NCBI GenBank assembly: GCA_964499235.1
Contig: CAZCKC010000009.1
Coordinates: forward strand, 1-45,998
Length of the DNA: 45,998 bases
Source of the DNA: JAFGRR01 sp964499235
GTDB lineage: Bacteria > Planctomycetota > Phycisphaerae > UBA1845 > Fen-1342
Direction of reading: 5' to 3'
Shown: positions 15,505 through 24,672 of the stretch, piece after piece
Numbering within the stretch: the stretch's first letter is position 1
How the letters are laid out: each line of letters opens with the position of its first letter
Notes under the pieces: generated by a model
Databases searched by the model: none
The model's input: only the letters and a program-made list of their open reading frames with translations
What the model was told of the DNA's origin: nothing
Program-made: the position numbers and the translations under genes

Positions 15505-16527
15505 ATGATCCGCAAGCCCGTCACCCTGATCACCGGCGCCAACGGCGAGATCGGCCACGGCCTGATCGAGCACCTCTCGCAGCAGACCGACCGCGAGGTC
15601 ATCGCTCTCGACCTCAAGCCGATTGACGAGCAGCTCGCGCCGTTGTGTGCGGGCTCCCTTGTCGGCGACATCCTCGATGACAAGCTGCTGAAGCGGCTGG
15701 TGTCGGAGTTCGAGATCACGGAGATCTACCACCTGGCCGCCCTGCTGAGCACGCGGGCCGAGTTCGTGCCCGACGCCGCCCACGCGGTCAACGTCAACGG
15801 CACGCTCAACCTGCTGCAGCTCGCGACGGAGCAGGCCCGCTGGCACGGCCAGACGGTCAAGTTTCTCTTCCCGAGCTCGATCGCCGCCTACGGGCTGCCG
15901 AATGTCTCGACGAAGACGAAGGCCGCCCCGGTGAAGGAGACGGAGTGGGCGACGCCGACGACGATGTACGGCTGCAACAAGCTCTACTGCGAGCAGCTGG
16001 GGCGCTACTATACGCTGCACTACCGGCAGCTCTCGAAGGACCGCGTCGGCTCGGGGGTCGACTTCCGCGCGATCCGCTTCCCCGGGATCATCAGCGCGTT
16101 CACGATGCCCTCGGGCGGCACCAGTGACTTCGCGCCGGAGATGGTCCACGCGGCTGCCCAGGGTGAGCCCTACGCCTGCTTCGTCGCCGAGTACGCCCGG
16201 ATTCCGTTCATGGTGATGCCGGACGCGATCAAGGCGCTGCTGTTGCTGGCGGCGGCGCCGGCCGAGGAGCTGACGCAGCGGGTCTACAACGTGGCCGCCT
16301 TCAGCCCGACGGCCGGCCAGATCCGGGAGACGGTGTTGCAAGCGTTCCCGGCGGCCGAGATCACGTTCGACCCCGACGTCCCGCGCTCGGCGATCGTGGA
16401 CTCTTGGCCGGCGGAGGTCGACGACGAGCCGGCCCGCGCTGACTGGCGGTGGCAGCCGGACTACGACTTCGGCCGGGCGTTCAACGAGTACCTCGTGCCG
16501 AACATCCGCGCGCACTACGAGCGGTAG
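15505..16527 (+). CDS. L-threonine 3-dehydrogenase, short-chain epimerase-like type
   Basis: From the ATG at 15505 (GGAG 7 nt upstream) the protein has 340 residues. The NAD-binding motif is TGANGEIGHGL (10-20). The catalytic set is S124/S125 in FPSSIAAYG with Y155-x3-K159 in MYGCNKLYC. The blocks DFRAIRFPG and, near the end, DSWPAEVDD...ADWRWQPDYD are characteristic of the short-chain L-threonine 3-dehydrogenases. These oxidise threonine to 2-amino-3-ketobutyrate, which a ligase (Kbl, not in this window) cleaves to glycine and acetyl-CoA. Other epimerase-family activities are possible but less likely. It lies 70 bp after the zinc-ribbon pair and may share their transcript. Confidence 0.85.
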   Translation: MIRKPVTLITGANGEIGHGLIEHLSQQTDREVIALDLKPIDEQLAPLCAGSLVGDILDDKLLKRLVSEFEITEIYHLAALLSTRAEFVPDAAHAVNVNGTLNLLQLATEQARWHGQTVKFLFPSSIAAYGLPNVSTKTKAAPVKETEWATPTTMYGCNKLYCEQLGRYYTLHYRQLSKDRVGSGVDFRAIRFPGIISAFTMPSGGTSDFAPEMVHAAAQGEPYACFVAEYARIPFMVMPDAIKALLLLAAAPAEELTQRVYNVAAFSPTAGQIRETVLQAFPAAEITFDPDVPRSAIVDSWPAEVDDEPARADWRWQPDYDFGRAFNEYLVPNIRAHYER

Positions 16528-16789
16528 CGGTCGCGCGGGGCTTGCGGTGCCGCCCCCTTCTCAGTGTGCGTACCCGGACGCGGAGCTGCCGCGATTGATC
16601 AGTTTCAGCCGGTGGCGACATTCGGTCGCGGGTGCGACCCCGGGGTCCCGGGTTTCCGCTGTTGCGGAAGCGGCAGCGTGGCTGACGTCAGGCGGTGGGT
16701 GGTGTGAACGCATGCCGGGTGCCAGCGGATGCACCGCACCGGTCACCGCCGGCGCGCGTCCTCGGGATCGAAGCTTCGCCGCGTTGGCG

Positions 16790-17017
16790 TCAGCCGCCAA
16801 GATTTTCGGGGAGGTTGGCGCAGTCGATTTCGACGCCGTTCTGGAAGCACGTGGTGGTGGTTTGGGTTGGGGCGTTGAGGCCGCCGACGATCCAGCCGGC
16901 GCCGAACCCGAGTCCGACGCCGAGGGCGGCGTGCCAACGATCGCAGCCGGCGGCGAAGGTAACGGCGACGGTCATGGCGAGGATCACCAGGTAACGGGCT
17001 TTTGTTGGGTGGTACAC
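16790..17017 (-). CDS. Small lipoprotein of unknown function
   Basis: The start is set at a GTG at 17017 because AGGAG lies 7 nt before it; ATGs further upstream lack such a site. The 75-residue protein opens with MYHPTKARYLVILAM and a hydrophobic stretch ending in FAAGC, so C25 would be the lipidated residue. A second hydrophobic, Gly-rich segment follows (ALGVGLGFGAGWIVGGL), then a short polar tail with two Cys (TCFQNGVEIDC). It follows the Asp-box gene by 70 bp on the same strand and is probably co-transcribed. No family was recognised. Confidence 0.65.
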   Translation of the reverse strand: MYHPTKARYLVILAMTVAVTFAAGCDRWHAALGVGLGFGAGWIVGGLNAPTQTTTTCFQNGVEIDCANLPENLGG

Positions 17018-17087
17018 AGGAATTCTCCTCATTTGTTGGCTTTTCGCCGGACGGTCGCCGGTTGATTCGTTCACATTGTGCCGGGCG

Positions 17088-19025
17088 TCAGGAAGCACGC
17101 GGGAGACGGCGGTATTTGAAGGCGATGAGTCCGAACATGCCGACGAGGGGCATGAAACCCAAGGGGCCGCAGAGCGGGTAGACGTTGCGGACGATTTCGA
17201 AGTACTCGTCGTCGACGGAGGTTTGGGCGGTCACGGTCGCTGACACAGGGGTGGTGACTTCGTCGCTGGTGGCGGCCGCGTTGACTTCGATGGCGCCGGC
17301 GACCAACGCCCGAATGACGAGATCGATCAAGCGCGAGGCGTTGATGTCAACGTTGCCGAGATCGAGGACGACCGCGTCGTTGACGAGTTGGGCGTCGAGA
17401 GGAGTGGTTTGGGCGGCGTCGCCGGCGACGAGCCAAGCGCCGACGAATTCGGTGCCGGCGGGAAGCGGGATGGTGAGTTTCACGTCGGTGGCCGAGGCGG
17501 TGCCCATGTTGCTGACGTTGATGCGGGTGCGGACGTCGTCGCCGACGCGGGCGGTGGTTGTTTCGGCTTCGACGGCGACACGGAGGTCGGGGGCGGTTGC
17601 GGGTGCTGGATCTGCGACGGCGGTCGTGAAGGCGATTGCCTGACCGTAAGCCGTGCCGGCCGAGTTGGTGGCGAAGGCGCGGACATAGTAGGTGGTTTCC
17701 GGCGTCAGGTCGGCGATGGTGGTGGCGAAGGTTCCAGAGCCGACGCCGATGGCTTTCACGTTGTCGTCGATGGTCGGGGGGCTGATGAGCGCCCAGCAGA
17801 CCCCAACCGTGAGATCGGGCTCACCGCCATCGTACGTGACGTCGCCGCCGAGGGTGACGTTGCTCTCGTCGACGTCGGTCGCCGCCGCGGTGGTCACCTC
17901 CGGGAGTTGCGTGGGTTGCTCGATTTCGCTGCCGTAGACCGTGCAGAAGACGTCGCCGGCGGTTTCGTAGACGGCGACGATGTCGCCGTAGCGAGTATTG
18001 ATTGCGAGGCTGAGATAATCAGCGGTCGCGATCGTGACCGCCGGCGCGAACGATTCGCCGTTGTCGGTACTGACCGCGTACTTGACCTCGCTGCCATCCA
18101 CATAGCCGTCGATCACGTTTTGATAGGCGTCAACGGCGAGCGTGCGGCCCTGGTTCAAGGTCGTCGTGCCGAAGGTCAGATTGGTTGCCGAATAATCGCT
18201 GGTGTCGATGCGGAGCGCGGTGTCGCCATTGCCACACGTGTAGAGAAATACGCCGTCGTCAGTCGACGCCAGCACGGTCGTGGAGTAGTAGATGTTTTGG
18301 CCGATGGCGTTCGCGCCGCTGAAACTCGTGCCGTTGTCGGTGCTCTTCAGGACGTAGACGCTGGGATCATCTGTTTGGACATAGACGTCGCCCGTCTTCG
18401 GATCGACGTGCACATCGGCGTACGCCCGATGCGAATCAACCGCTGTGGCGACAAACGCCCCCAGGCCATGATCGTCGTTGACGTATAAGGTGGTTCCGCT
18501 GCGGTTCATGAGGTAGACGTACGGATCATCCGTGGCGATATGCACGGTGCCGCTTTCAGCCGCGAGCTCGACCGGTGTGCTGAACGAAGCGCCGCTGTTT
18601 GTGCTGCGGGCGTACTTTAGCTGGCTCGAGTTGGGATCAACCCACGCAACGTGCACAACGCCGCTGGCGTCCACAGCGATTTCGGGCTCCGGTGGGGGAG
18701 ACGGAGCACCCTCGGCCGCTACGAGCGATTCACTCGATCCGGCAAACGCGGGCGGACCGAGAGGCACGCTCACCCGCACAGGCGCGTCGAATGTTGCGCC
18801 GCGATCGGTGCTGCGACCGACCCAAATGTCAGGACCGCTGACATAAAGCACATAGAACGTCCCGTCGGGACTGATCGCGATATTGCGACTCGTGTTTGGA
18901 TACCGAATCGTGTTGTTCGTACCGCTGGTGGAAACAAGGACATCCGCATGCAGAATCTCCGCGTGACAAACGGCGGCACCGAATGAGGCCAAGAAACTCA
19001 TGAGCACGCGTGCGCGAACATTCAT
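17088..19025 (-). CDS. Secreted Asp-box repeat protein with C-terminal membrane tail
   Basis: This 645-residue protein begins with a signal peptide (cleavage likely after CHA at 22). Four Asp-box/BNR motifs are seen: STDRGATF (72-79), STNSGASF (141-148), STDNGTSF (228-235) and STDNGESF (319-326). They imply a beta-propeller as in sialidases, but no sialidase active-site arginines were recognised. A fibronectin III-like domain (about 375-470, with TYYVRAFATNSAGTAYG) and a DUF11/CARDB-like domain (about 480-600, with VSNMGTASATDVKL) follow. The last 30 residues contain CGPLGFMPLVGMFGLIAF and then basic KYRRLPR, like a membrane anchor or sorting tail. The protein probably displays a binding propeller at the cell surface. 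Confidence 0.85.
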   Translation of the reverse strand: MNVRARVLMSFLASFGAAVCHAEILHADVLVSTSGTNNTIRYPNTSRNIAISPDGTFYVLYVSGPDIWVGRSTDRGATFDAPVRVSVPLGPPAFAGSSESLVAAEGAPSPPPEPEIAVDASGVVHVAWVDPNSSQLKYARSTNSGASFSTPVELAAESGTVHIATDDPYVYLMNRSGTTLYVNDDHGLGAFVATAVDSHRAYADVHVDPKTGDVYVQTDDPSVYVLKSTDNGTSFSGANAIGQNIYYSTTVLASTDDGVFLYTCGNGDTALRIDTSDYSATNLTFGTTTLNQGRTLAVDAYQNVIDGYVDGSEVKYAVSTDNGESFAPAVTIATADYLSLAINTRYGDIVAVYETAGDVFCTVYGSEIEQPTQLPEVTTAAATDVDESNVTLGGDVTYDGGEPDLTVGVCWALISPPTIDDNVKAIGVGSGTFATTIADLTPETTYYVRAFATNSAGTAYGQAIAFTTAVADPAPATAPDLRVAVEAETTTARVGDDVRTRINVSNMGTASATDVKLTIPLPAGTEFVGAWLVAGDAAQTTPLDAQLVNDAVVLDLGNVDINASRLIDLVIRALVAGAIEVNAAATSDEVTTPVSATVTAQTSVDDEYFEIVRNVYPLCGPLGFMPLVGMFGLIAFKYRRLPRAS

Positions 19026-19295
19026 CGTGATTGCCCCTTGGCGGCCGAGATTTCATGCTGGACGCAGTGCGCCCGCGTCCTGGGAACGCGTTGCACCGTT
19101 GGTGAATACGCTTTTATCTAGCGCGGCCGTCACGGCTGCGGAAGATACGGCACGTCATTAGGGATATCGGCATGTCGCGTAACGCGGCTAAACCAGCGGG
19201 CGGTAGCGGTGCGTTTTGGTGGCGTGCTGGTCGTCGAGACGCGCAACCCGGAATCGGGTGGCAGGCGGCAGGCGCCGCTGCGGCGCTGGAGCTGC

Positions 19296-20480
19296 TTACT
19301 TCACCTCGGTCAGCTTGACGGCCGCGCGGTTCTTCGCTGCCAGCAGCGCCGCCTCAAGCACCCGCTGCGTCTCGTAGGCGTCGGCGAAGTCCGGCAGCGG
19401 CAGGATCGGCTCCTCGCCGCCCAGCGTGGCCATCATATCGGCCACCATGTTCACGAAGGTGTGCTCGTAGCCGATGATGTGCGCGTCAGGCCACCACGCG
19501 CCCGCGTAGGGGTGCTCGCCGGCCTTCGTGCACATGATCCGCCGCCACCCGGCCGTGGCGTCGTCGTCCTCGGCGTTGTAATAGTAGAGCAGGTTCATGT
19601 TCTCGAAGTCGAACTTCAGTGAGCCCTTCGAGCCGTTCAGTTCGATGCCGTTGTTATTCTGGTTGCCGGGCGCAACGCGGGTGGCCTCGAAGCTCGCCAC
19701 CGCCCCGCCGTTGAGCCGGGCGAGGAACAGCACCGCGTCATCGACGTCGACCTTGCCCTTCTGTGGGCGGCGCCGGCGGGTGGTTCCGCCGGTGGCCTTG
19801 TTGGACGGCGGCAGCGGGCGCTCCTGGATAAAGGTCTCGGCGATCGCGCCACTGACCTCGACGAACTCCTGGCCGGTGATGAAGCGGGCCATGTCGACGA
19901 TGTGGGCGTTCAGGTCGCCGTGCGCGCCCGAGCCGGCGTATTTCTTCTGGAAGCGCCAGGCGAGCTGGACGTCCGGCGTGGCCCAGTCCTGGAGGTAGTG
20001 CGCGCGGATGTGCCGGATCTCGCCGATCACGCCCTTCTGGACGAGCTGTCGGGCGAACGCGACGGCCGGGCAGCGGCGGTAATTAAACCAGACAAAAGTC
20101 GTCGCCTTGCGGGAACGGGCGGCAGCGTTTTTCATCTGGCGAGCTTCTTTGAGGGTGTTCGCCAGCGGCTTCTCACAGGCGACGTGCTTACCGGCGGAAA
20201 GGGCCGCGAGCGCGATTTCGCCATGAGAGTTATTCGGAGTCGAAATGTCGACGAGGTCGATCTCGGGGTCCTTGACGACCTCTTTCCAGTTGGTGTTGTA
20301 GTTTTCCCAACCCCACCGGTCGGCAAAGGGTGCGAGCGCGATCAGATCGCGGCCGACAATTGTGTGCATCACCGGCTCGCGGGGCACGTTGAAGAAGCGG
20401 GCGGCCTTCAGGTAAGCGTTGCTGTGGGCGCGGCCCATGAATTTCTGACCGATGAGCGCGATATTGCATTTATCGGACAT
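19296..20480 (-). CDS. Gfo/Idh/MocA family oxidoreductase
   Basis: The chosen start at 20480 gives 394 residues beginning MSDKCNIALIGQKFMGRAHS, the NAD(P)-binding N-terminus in which IGQKFMG replaces the usual G-x-G-x-x-G. The conserved EKPLANTLKEA lies near residue 100 and supplies the catalytic-site Lys, and the C-terminal alpha/beta domain shows GDLNAHIVDMARFI. The family acts on sugars, inositols and related polyols. There are no obvious substrate clues and it is a single-gene unit. A GGG-containing ribosome site lies about 8 nt upstream, and a good promoter is at 20527-20555. The longer upstream frame is not used because it would run through that promoter. Confidence 0.9.
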   Translation of the reverse strand: MSDKCNIALIGQKFMGRAHSNAYLKAARFFNVPREPVMHTIVGRDLIALAPFADRWGWENYNTNWKEVVKDPEIDLVDISTPNNSHGEIALAALSAGKHVACEKPLANTLKEARQMKNAAARSRKATTFVWFNYRRCPAVAFARQLVQKGVIGEIRHIRAHYLQDWATPDVQLAWRFQKKYAGSGAHGDLNAHIVDMARFITGQEFVEVSGAIAETFIQERPLPPSNKATGGTTRRRRPQKGKVDVDDAVLFLARLNGGAVASFEATRVAPGNQNNNGIELNGSKGSLKFDFENMNLLYYYNAEDDDATAGWRRIMCTKAGEHPYAGAWWPDAHIIGYEHTFVNMVADMMATLGGEEPILPLPDFADAYETQRVLEAALLAAKNRAAVKLTEVK

Positions 20481-20526
20481 TACACAATCCCTTGTGACTG
20501 GCGGATCGAGGCGCAAAGGTGCCGCA

Positions 20527-20555
20527 GGTATACAAGAGCGTCGTGCCGATCGCAA
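20527..20555 (-). promoter_or_regulatory. Candidate promoter for the Gfo/Idh/MocA oxidoreductase
   Basis: On the minus strand TTGCGA (20555-20550), 17 bases, then TATACC (20532-20527). Each hexamer matches 4 of 6 consensus bases. The start point would be near 20520, leaving a 40-nt leader. Confidence 0.4.
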
Positions 20556-20684
20556 GGCCTTGGCAGAGCGACGCTTAGAATTACGGGCCGCCGGTGGAAA
20601 CCGGCGTGCGGCCGACGGGCGGGCGGCCCTTACCGGAAGCGATTACGGCCCGCCGAGGCAGATGGGGTCAGGGCGGGTGGTGGG

Positions 20685-21227
20685 TCAGCCTTGGAAGTTG
20701 ATGGAGGATTCGGCCTCGGCGTCGGGAGCGAGGCGGAGGCTATTGGATTTGCTGGGGCGTGGCGCGGTCGCTATCGGGGCGCCTTCCATGGCCTCGGCGG
20801 GCGAGTCGCCGGCGGCGATGCGGTCGGCGATGAGCTGCCAAGTTTCCCGTTGGTGGCGGAGGATGCGGACGGCGTCGTCGACCGCTTTCATCTCGTGGCG
20901 GAGGTTGGCATCGACGAGCTTTGTAAAGCAGAAGTTGTAGAGCCCGCGCATCATGTCGACCAGATCTGGGTTGATGTCGCGGTTGAGGCCGTCGCCGAGC
21001 TGAGCACAGATCCGCTGGGCGCGGTCGAGGTTGTTGAAGCTTTCCTCGTAGTTCTTCGCCTCCAGCGCATCACGCCCCTTGGCGCTGAAGCGGATCGCCC
21101 CGTCGAGGAGCATGATCTGGAGCTGCTCCGGCCGGGCGGTCAGCACGGCGTTCTTGAGGTATTCGCGTGAGGCGGCGGCTGTCTGGCTCATGCCGGTAAT
21201 ATCGTCCTCGCGGCGGTCGGCTTTCAT
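20685..21227 (-). CDS. fliS: FliS flagellin export chaperone
   Basis: The 180-residue frame contains a FliS helical bundle at about residues 18-135, with YLKNAVLTARPEQLQIMLLDGAIRF as the diagnostic first helices and LVDMMRGLYNFCFTKLVDAN in the third. FliS holds flagellin monomers unfolded in the cytoplasm until export. The start may be M1 (21227) or M13 (21191, MSQTAAAS); neither has a good ribosome site, consistent with coupling to fliD 36 bp upstream. The C-terminal 40 residues beyond the bundle are Ala/Pro-rich and not part of the usual protein. No flagellin gene is in the window. Confidence 0.92.
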   Translation of the reverse strand: MKADRREDDITGMSQTAAASREYLKNAVLTARPEQLQIMLLDGAIRFSAKGRDALEAKNYEESFNNLDRAQRICAQLGDGLNRDINPDLVDMMRGLYNFCFTKLVDANLRHEMKAVDDAVRILRHQRETWQLIADRIAAGDSPAEAMEGAPIATAPRPSKSNSLRLAPDAEAESSINFQG

Positions 21228-21263
21228 TAAGCGGCCGCCGATCGGCGGATCGCGAAAAGTGCG

Positions 21264-24200
21264 TTAGAGGGCTGCCGTGCTGGGGGTCGCCCCGCTGAAG
21301 CCGGCGAGCGCGTCCTGCTGGGCGGAGAGCTGGCCGAGGATGTCTTCCATGCGGTAGAACTCCTCGAGGAGCCGCTGGCGGCGGATCTCCAGGATGGCGT
21401 CCATTCGGTCGACGCGGTCGTCGAGGAGGTCGCGCTGGTCGTCGAGGGCGTTGTTGCGGTTGGAAATCAGGCCGCCGGCGCTGACGATGCTGGTAATGGT
21501 TTCACTGAGCTCGACGGCCCGGCCGCCGTCGGGGTCGGTGAAGAAGTCACGGACGGCCTCAGGATCGCGCTCGAGCTCGGCCTGGAGCTCGGTTTCGTCG
21601 AGCTCGAGCTTGCCGTTGGCGCCGAACCCGATGCCGAGCTGCGAGAAGCGGTTGAGCCCGCCGAACCCGGTTGACACGCGGCTGAGCTCACGGAAGAGCC
21701 GGTCCTCGATGGAACGGACGGTGCTCTCGCCGTAGAGGATGCCGCGCTGCTCGGTCTCGACGTCGTAGTCGCTCAGCGTCTCCAGGCGGTCGATCGCGCT
21801 GTTGAAGTCCTTGACGAAGCCGCGGGCGGCCTCGAGCACCTTGTCGAAGCTGCGTTGGACGTTGACGGTGACGGGGGCGTCACTGACGGCTTGGGCGGTG
21901 AGGGTCAGCCCGCCGATGACGTTTTCGAAGGTGTTGGTGCTGCTGGTCATCAGGACGCCGGAGTCGAGCGAGTCGCCGAGGACGATGCTGGCGTCGCGGG
22001 CTTCGGAGAGGGTGTTGAACCGCAGGCCGGTGGTGCCGCCGTCGATGATCAACTCGCCGCGCAGCCCGGTCGACGCCGAGCTGATCGCGAGCCGGTACGG
22101 CGCGACCGGCGAGCCGTCGTTGAAGATTGTCGCGGTGGCGAGCGTGCTCTCGCGGCCGATCTGCTCGGCGAGTTGCTCGAGCGTCGTGTTGCCGTCGGCT
22201 TCGAAATGGAACTCGAACGAGCCGTCGATCGTTCCGTCGGTCGCGGTGCCGAGGAGATTGAGATCGCGGGCGGCGGTGCCCTGCTCGTCGGTCACGGTGA
22301 GCGTTCCCGGGCCGCCGGCCTCGTCGATCAGCACGAGGCCGTCGCCGGTGTCGTTGATCCGCGCCTGGACGTCGACGCTGCTCGTGTTGATCAGGTTCAT
22401 GATCGTCTGGAGGTTGTCGTCGGCCAGGTCGCGGATTTCGATGGTGGCGTGCTTACCGGACGAGTCCTGGACCCGAATCGTGCCGGCGGAGATGCCCTGC
22501 CCGTTGTTAAGATCGTCGAGCAGTGTTTGCTCGGTGAGGTACTGCTTTTGCAGGTTATCGGAAGTCAGCGTGACGCCGCTGCCCGCCAGGCCGGTGTCGG
22601 CCGCGAAGGTGCCGTTGACGTCCTGGATCGTGAGCGGGTTGGCGCCATCTTCCGACTGAATCGTGAGCTTCGTGCCGGTCCGGTCGAAGCCGACGGTGAG
22701 CGCGAAGTCGGCGGCGGCGGCAGCTTGTTCGATCTTCCGCGTCACGTCGGCCAGCGTTTCGGCGTCGGTGAGGTCGACCTCGACGACGACATCATCCTGA
22801 GCGAGCGAGATGACGCCGCCAGCAAAGCCGCGGCCGCCGTTCAGCGTGCTCAGCATCGTGGTGTTCACGCCACCGATGAGACGCGTTCCCGTGACGCCGG
22901 CGGCGGCAGCGTAGGTCCCTTCGCGGATGCCGAGCGTGGCGAGCGATTGGGAATCGTTCTCGGCCGCGACCACGAGCGCGCCGGTCACGCCGTCCGCGCC
23001 GGTGATGGTGATCGCCTTGCCATCCGCGCTGATGGCTCCCTGGATGAGCGGCTCACGCGGCGCGGCGCCATCGCGCCCGTTGCTGGCTGAAAAATTGATC
23101 GCGGCCAGCACGTCGGCGATCGAGTCCATGTGGAGAATGTCGCGGCCCTCGAGGCGGTCGGAGTCTTCCGTCGCGGCGATGCCGAGGTCACGGGCCGCGT
23201 GGCCGGTGACGTCCTCGATGACCAGCGGGCCGGCGGGCGCTTCGTCGTTTTGCTCGTCGACACTGACGTCGTTGATGACGAGGTGGCCCGTGGTCATGAC
23301 GACGTTCAAGCGGTTGCTGCCGTCGCTCGCCTGGGTCTGTTCCTGGAGCGCGACGCGGACGTCGTCGACGGTCTCGGCGCCGGCGAGGTCGACCTCGTGA
23401 ACACTCCCGTCGCGCGTGGTGATCTTCATCACGCCGAGCTCGACGCCCGTCCCGTGATTCAGCCGGTCGAGCCGCGTATCGGGCTTGATGGTTTCCGAGA
23501 GCTCGACATTTACCGTCTGGCCGCCGACCGCGACCGAGAAGTCGGTGCTGGCGATCAGGTGCTGGATCCCGCGGCCGTCGTTTAAGACCGATAGCGGCGT
23601 GGTGGCGGCCAGCGTCGCCAGACTTGCACCACGCAGGACGCCGTCGGTCGCGACGTGCTGGCCGAAGGCGAAGCCGAGCGACTCAGCCGTCGACCCGCCG
23701 GCGACCTCGTTAATCTCGAGGCGGCCGCCGGTCGTCTCGGTCAGCACCAGGGCGTCGTCTTCGACGGCCGCGCGGACGTCGAGGCCGGCCGCGTTGATCC
23801 GGTCGACGACGTCATTGAGGGTTCGGGCGTCAACAATGTTGACGGTCGCGCTCTGGCCGCCGGCGTCGGTCAGAGCAAGGGCGCCGCGGGCGACGCCGTG
23901 ATAGCCGTTGAGAGCCTCGAGCCGGGTGGCGGTCTGGACGCGGGCGGCGGCGGACTCGACCGTGAGCGTGCCCTGGGCGAGCGGGCTCGACAGGGACTGG
24001 AAGCCGCCGGAGACGACCTGCTGGGTGGCGGCCAGCGACCGGACGACGAACTGGTGACTGCCGGGCGTCGAACGGGTCGTGGCGGTTGCGGTCAGGGCAC
24101 TGGGGTTGGAGGAGGTCGCGTTGCGGGTGTCGAAAAAACTGGGCTGGCGGAGCGAATTCAGCCGACCCTGCATGGCGGTAATTCGCGCAGAAACGTCCAG

Positions 24201-24344
24201 GAAGGCCGTCTTTTGCGCGTCGAGCGTGTCCATCCGTCTTTCGAGCTGCTGCTTCGGCTGGGCTTCGATGGCCATCAGCTGATCGACGAGATCGTTGATG
24301 TTGAGGCCGGAGAAAAGGCCGATGCCGGACGAAATCGTTCCCAC
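21264..24344 (-). CDS. fliD: FliD flagellar filament cap protein, extra-long repeat form
   Basis: At 1026 residues this is about twice the enterobacterial protein. The start is a GTG at 24344, fixed by AGGAG 7 nt upstream. The N-terminus (MGTISSGIGLFSGLNINDLV) and the C-terminal helices (about 830-890 and 960-1012) are standard D0/D1 regions that form the cap at the filament tip. Between them are repeats of a roughly 90-residue module resembling the flagellin hook-IN motif: L-N-x-G-x-G-(V/I) at its start, then a T-L-x-D-V-x-x-x-I-N turn, then a segment like ITIQDVNG...DLG. Full copies start near residues 143, 293, 498 and 608, and partial copies near 251 and 405. The gene is followed by fliS. 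Confidence 0.95.
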   Translation of the reverse strand: MGTISSGIGLFSGLNINDLVDQLMAIEAQPKQQLERRMDTLDAQKTAFLDVSARITAMQGRLNSLRQPSFFDTRNATSSNPSALTATATTRSTPGSHQFVVRSLAATQQVVSGGFQSLSSPLAQGTLTVESAAARVQTATRLEALNGYHGVARGALALTDAGGQSATVNIVDARTLNDVVDRINAAGLDVRAAVEDDALVLTETTGGRLEINEVAGGSTAESLGFAFGQHVATDGVLRGASLATLAATTPLSVLNDGRGIQHLIASTDFSVAVGGQTVNVELSETIKPDTRLDRLNHGTGVELGVMKITTRDGSVHEVDLAGAETVDDVRVALQEQTQASDGSNRLNVVMTTGHLVINDVSVDEQNDEAPAGPLVIEDVTGHAARDLGIAATEDSDRLEGRDILHMDSIADVLAAINFSASNGRDGAAPREPLIQGAISADGKAITITGADGVTGALVVAAENDSQSLATLGIREGTYAAAAGVTGTRLIGGVNTTMLSTLNGGRGFAGGVISLAQDDVVVEVDLTDAETLADVTRKIEQAAAAADFALTVGFDRTGTKLTIQSEDGANPLTIQDVNGTFAADTGLAGSGVTLTSDNLQKQYLTEQTLLDDLNNGQGISAGTIRVQDSSGKHATIEIRDLADDNLQTIMNLINTSSVDVQARINDTGDGLVLIDEAGGPGTLTVTDEQGTAARDLNLLGTATDGTIDGSFEFHFEADGNTTLEQLAEQIGRESTLATATIFNDGSPVAPYRLAISSASTGLRGELIIDGGTTGLRFNTLSEARDASIVLGDSLDSGVLMTSSTNTFENVIGGLTLTAQAVSDAPVTVNVQRSFDKVLEAARGFVKDFNSAIDRLETLSDYDVETEQRGILYGESTVRSIEDRLFRELSRVSTGFGGLNRFSQLGIGFGANGKLELDETELQAELERDPEAVRDFFTDPDGGRAVELSETITSIVSAGGLISNRNNALDDQRDLLDDRVDRMDAILEIRRQRLLEEFYRMEDILGQLSAQQDALAGFSGATPSTAAL

Positions 24345-24364
24345 GGCAGCACTCCTGGTGGCGG

Positions 24365-24393
24365 ATTATCAGGCCCACCGCAGCCGATGTCGG
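24365..24393 (-). promoter_or_regulatory. Candidate promoter for fliD-fliS
   Basis: On the minus strand CCGACA (24393-24388), 17 bases, then GATAAT (24370-24365). The hexamers match 4 and 5 of 6 housekeeping bases. The start point would lie only about 14 nt before the GTG, just enough to include the ribosome site. The -10 was also tested as a flagellar sigma-28 site (GCCGATAA) but has no matching upstream half. Confidence 0.3.
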
Positions 24394-24631
24394 CCGCGGT
24401 GCACTCTCGAGTAGGCACGCGGCATTCCGAACCGTGCCGGGCGGGCGCGTCGCACAGCGGGGGCTACGGGGCGCATCGGCTCAGGCGGCCGCCGGCTTAG
24501 GTTGGGGCCGGGAAAACCAGCAGTTCCGAGGCGGCGGCCCACAATTTGGCTGCCGCAATGCCAGCTGGCGGCCAGTCGATTACGATGTGGCAGGTCGAAA
24601 CCATCTCCAGGCTGTTGAGCCAGACAAATTC

Positions 24632-24648
24632 CGTTTCAATCTGAAACG
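24632..24648 (+). promoter_or_regulatory. Perfect 7-bp inverted repeat before the aldo/keto reductase start
   Basis: CGTTTCA-ATC-TGAAACG lies 24 bp upstream of the ATG at 24673. It is not followed by a T-run, so it is unlikely to be a terminator. It could be a repressor half-site pair or a small leader hairpin just before the AAAGG ribosome site. Confidence 0.35.
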
Positions 24649-24672
24649 CCGACGTGAAAGAAAGGTACGTTG

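Larger units (their letters stand above)
24345..24672. other. 328-bp divergent intergenic region between fliD and the aldo/keto reductase
   Basis: It contains the candidate fliD promoter at 24365-24393 on the left and the inverted repeat at 24632-24648 on the right. No coding frame with a ribosome site or family likeness was found in between. Confidence 0.5.

Noticed and set aside
24358..24400. Flagellar sigma-28 promoter for fliD
   Set aside because: CCTGATAA resembles the GCCGATAA half, but the TAAA half at the proper distance is missing; a housekeeping-type reading fits better.
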